Origin: Bradyrhizobium sp.
GTDB lineage: Bacteria; Pseudomonadota; Alphaproteobacteria; Rhizobiales; Beijerinckiaceae
Reading direction: 5' to 3'
Assembly (NCBI GenBank): GCA_004799435.1
Contig: SSMV01000119.1
Span: 1-33,836 of the forward strand
Length of the DNA: 33,836 nucleotides
Under the pieces are notes generated by a model. The model was not told the origin of the DNA and ran no database searches. It saw nothing but the letters and a program-made list of their open reading frames with translations. Shown piece by piece: positions 32,176 through 33,836 of this stretch (positions are counted from its first letter, which is position 1; each line of letters opens with the position of its first letter). Position numbers and translations under genes: made by a program.

Positions 32176-33345
32176 ATGACGACGATGCCCGCCGCGCGCC
32201 CTCATGACGCGCGTTTTTCTTCCGGCCCCTGCGCCAAACGGCCCGGCTGGACTCCCGAAGCCCTCAAAGACGCTGCGCTTGGCCGCTCTCATCGCGCCAA
32301 GATCGGCAAGACCAAGCTCAAGCTCGCGATCGATCTGACGCGCGAAGTGCTCGGCGTGCCGGCCGACTATCGCATCGCCATCACGCCCGGCTCGGACACC
32401 GGCGCGGTCGAGATGGCGCTGTGGTCGCTGCTCGGCGCCAAGCCGATCGACGTGCTCGCCTGGGAGAGTTTCGGCGAAGGTTGGGTCACCGACATCGTCA
32501 AGCAGCTCAAGCTTCCCGACGTCCGCACGCTGAGCGCGCCCTATGGCGAATTGCCCGATCTCGCGCAGGTCGATTTCAATCGCGACATCGTCTTCACCTG
32601 GAACGGTACGACCTCGGGGGTGCGTGTCCCCGACGCCAAATGGATTCCTGCCGAGCGCAAGGGCCTGACGATCTGCGACGCGACCTCGGCCGCTTTCGCG
32701 CAAGACCTCGATTGGCCCAAGCTCGATATCGTCACCTTCTCCTGGCAGAAGGCGCTCGGCGGCGAAGCGGCCCATGGCATGCTGATCCTCAGCCCGCGCG
32801 CGGTCGAGCGGCTTGAGAGCTACAAGCCGGCCTGGCCGCTGCCCAAGGTCTTCCGTATGACCAAGGGCGGCAAGCTGGTCGAAGGCATTTTCGAAGGCGA
32901 AACGATCAACACGCCCTCGATGCTCTGTGTCGAGGATTACATCGACGCGCTCAACTGGTCGAAAAGCATCGGCGGTTTGAAGGGTCTGTTCGCCCGCGCC
33001 GACGCCAACGCCAAGGCGATCGCCGATTGGGCGGCAAAGACGCCGTGGGTCGATTTTCTCGCCCGTGTTCCCGCGACCCGCTCCAACACCAGCGTCTGCC
33101 TGAAGGTCGTCGATCCCGAGATTGCGGCCCTGCCGGCCGATGCCCAGGCGGCTTTCGCCAAGGCGCTCGCCTCCGTGCTGGAGAAGGAGAAAGTCGCCTT
33201 CGACATCGGCGGCTATCGCGACGCGCCGCCCGGCCTGCGCATCTGGTGCGGCGCGACGGTCGAGACCGCCGACGTCAAGGCGCTAACCTCGTGGCTCGAT
33301 TGGGCCTACGCCCAGGAAAAGGCCAAGCTCGCCAAGGCGGCCTGA
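32176..33345 (+). CDS. serC: Phosphoserine aminotransferase
   Basis: This encodes 389 residues and converts 3-phosphohydroxypyruvate and Glu to phosphoserine and 2-oxoglutarate, the second step of serine synthesis; it also serves pyridoxal phosphate synthesis in some bacteria. The N-terminal [12 protein letters not shown] is diagnostic for the alphaproteobacterial/archaeal-type SerC. The PLP lysine is Lys192 in [14 protein letters not shown], and ICDATSAAF carries the Asp that binds the PLP ring nitrogen. The length suits this subgroup. Expression is probably set by the leader RNA just upstream. serA follows after 143 bases, which contain a dispersed repeat. Confidence 0.96.
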   Translation: MTTMPAARPHDARFSSGPCAKRPGWTPEALKDAALGRSHRAKIGKTKLKLAIDLTREVLGVPADYRIAITPGSDTGAVEMALWSLLGAKPIDVLAWESFGEGWVTDIVKQLKLPDVRTLSAPYGELPDLAQVDFNRDIVFTWNGTTSGVRVPDAKWIPAERKGLTICDATSAAFAQDLDWPKLDIVTFSWQKALGGEAAHGMLILSPRAVERLESYKPAWPLPKVFRMTKGGKLVEGIFEGETINTPSMLCVEDYIDALNWSKSIGGLKGLFARADANAKAIADWAAKTPWVDFLARVPATRSNTSVCLKVVDPEIAALPADAQAAFAKALASVLEKEKVAFDIGGYRDAPPGLRIWCGATVETADVKALTSWLDWAYAQEKAKLAKAA

Positions 33346-33362
33346 GCTTCGACACAACGATC

Positions 33363-33446
33363 GTCATTGCGAGGAGCGAAGCGACAAAGCGATCCCTGGC
33401 CACACAAAGCGGCCGCTTCGGATTGCTTCGCCTCGCTCGCAATGAC
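33363..33446. repeat. Dispersed palindromic repeat, copy B
   Basis: GTCATTGCGAG (33363-33373) and CTCGCAATGAC (33436-33446) are the same perfect outer arms as at 16601-16691. GGATTGCTTCG (33420-33430) also matches the inner arm of that copy. It lies between serC and serA and may act as a processing or stability element in the shared message. Confidence 0.85.
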
Positions 33447-33488
33447 GGCAGTCTTCTTGATCAATCCTCCCATCGACGGATGCTCGCC

Positions 33489-33836
33489 ATGACCCCTCGC
33501 GTTCTCATTTCCGACAAGCTCTCTCCCGCCGCGGTCGCCATTTTCAAGGAGCGCGGCGTCGAGGTCGACGTGAAGCCCGGCCTCGACAAGGACGAGCTCG
33601 CCAAGATCATCGGCGACTATGACGGGCTCGCGATTCGCTCGGCGACCAAGGTCACCGCCAAACTGCTCGAAAGCGCGACCAAGCTGAAAGTGGTCGGGCG
33701 CGCCGGCATCGGCGTCGACAATGTCGACATTCCCGCCGCCACCGCCAAAGGCGTGATCGTCATGAACACGCCCTTCGGCAATTCGATCACCACTGCCGAA
33801 CATGCGATCGCGCTGATGTTCGCGCTCGCCCGCCAG
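33489..33836 (+). CDS. serA: D-3-phosphoglycerate dehydrogenase (3' truncated by window end)
   Basis: This gives 116 residues up to the window edge, with the frame still open. SerA oxidises 3-phosphoglycerate to 3-phosphohydroxypyruvate, the first step of serine synthesis and the source of SerC substrate. The N-terminal substrate-binding half is seen: RVLISDKLSPAAVAIF, IGDYDGLAIRSATKV, VVGRAGIGVDNVDIPAAT and TTAEHAIALMFALAR, all typical of the family. The NAD-binding domain and any ACT domain lie beyond the window. The ATG at 33489 is chosen with GGA at 33478-33480 as a weak ribosome binding site; an in-frame ATG at 33480 is possible. Confidence 0.95.
   Translation, partial: MTPRVLISDKLSPAAVAIFKERGVEVDVKPGLDKDELAKIIGDYDGLAIRSATKVTAKLLESATKLKVVGRAGIGVDNVDIPAATAKGVIVMNTPFGNSITTAEHAIALMFALARQ

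Overview
The window is GC-rich chromosomal DNA from an alphaproteobacterium, most likely a member of the Hyphomicrobiales (Rhizobiales), possibly the Beijerinckiaceae/Methylocystaceae side. The evidence is a set of families typical of that order: ChpT, EipA/DUF1134, DUF1491, DUF4167, a Caulobacter-style cpa pilus locus and a serC leader RNA. CtrA-like boxes and dispersed palindromes of the GTCATTGCGAG type point the same way. The order is well supported; the family is a guess. Coding density is high. I see no tRNA, rRNA, IS element, prophage or CRISPR array.

Layout. (1) 1-1655: the 3' end of a sensor histidine kinase, then a membrane-anchored peptidoglycan-binding-like protein and a DUF1491 protein, tightly packed. 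(2) 1798-10549: a tad/cpa tight-adherence pilus locus with Flp pilin, prepilin peptidase CpaA, CpaB, secretin CpaC, lipoprotein CpaD, CpaE, ATPase CpaF, TadB and TadC. The minor pseudopilins TadE/F/G and TadD are not in the window. (3) 10633-12963: a UvrD/PcrA helicase. (4) 12972-16595: ilvE divergent from a marR-type regulator, a response regulator and a histidine kinase that overlap end to end (a PetP/PetR-like arrangement). (5) 16754-19191: trxA divergent from a HAD hydrolase and ribF. (6) 19415-24547: ileS-lspA, a secreted hypothetical protein and a LOG-family protein. (7) 24959-25948: a DUF4167 protein with an Arg/Gly/Gln-rich tail. (8) 25964-28748: chpT and a CheY-like receiver on the minus strand, divergent from cysQ and eipA. 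(9) 28.9-32.0 kb: poorly characterised genes (membrane-anchored coiled coil, DUF4337, DUF2336-like, small basic protein). (10) 32125-end: serC leader, serC and the start of serA.

How parts connect. ChpT is the phosphotransferase that feeds phosphate to CtrA. Two near-consensus CtrA boxes (TTAA-N7-TTAA type) lie upstream of cpaB and eipA, so pilus assembly and envelope integrity may both be wired to the cell-cycle phosphorelay. The most interesting signals are in intergenic DNA: a dyad formed by two back-to-back -35 elements (trxA/HAD), a MarR-type near-palindrome on the ilvE -35, a 21-bp palindrome holding both stop codons of two convergent genes, a triple 17-bp repeat that copies the end of eipA, a serC leader whose hairpin covers the ribosome binding site, and a 410-bp structured gap before the DUF4167 gene. 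I did not find a clearly novel multi-gene system; most of the window is housekeeping and conserved order-level gene content.
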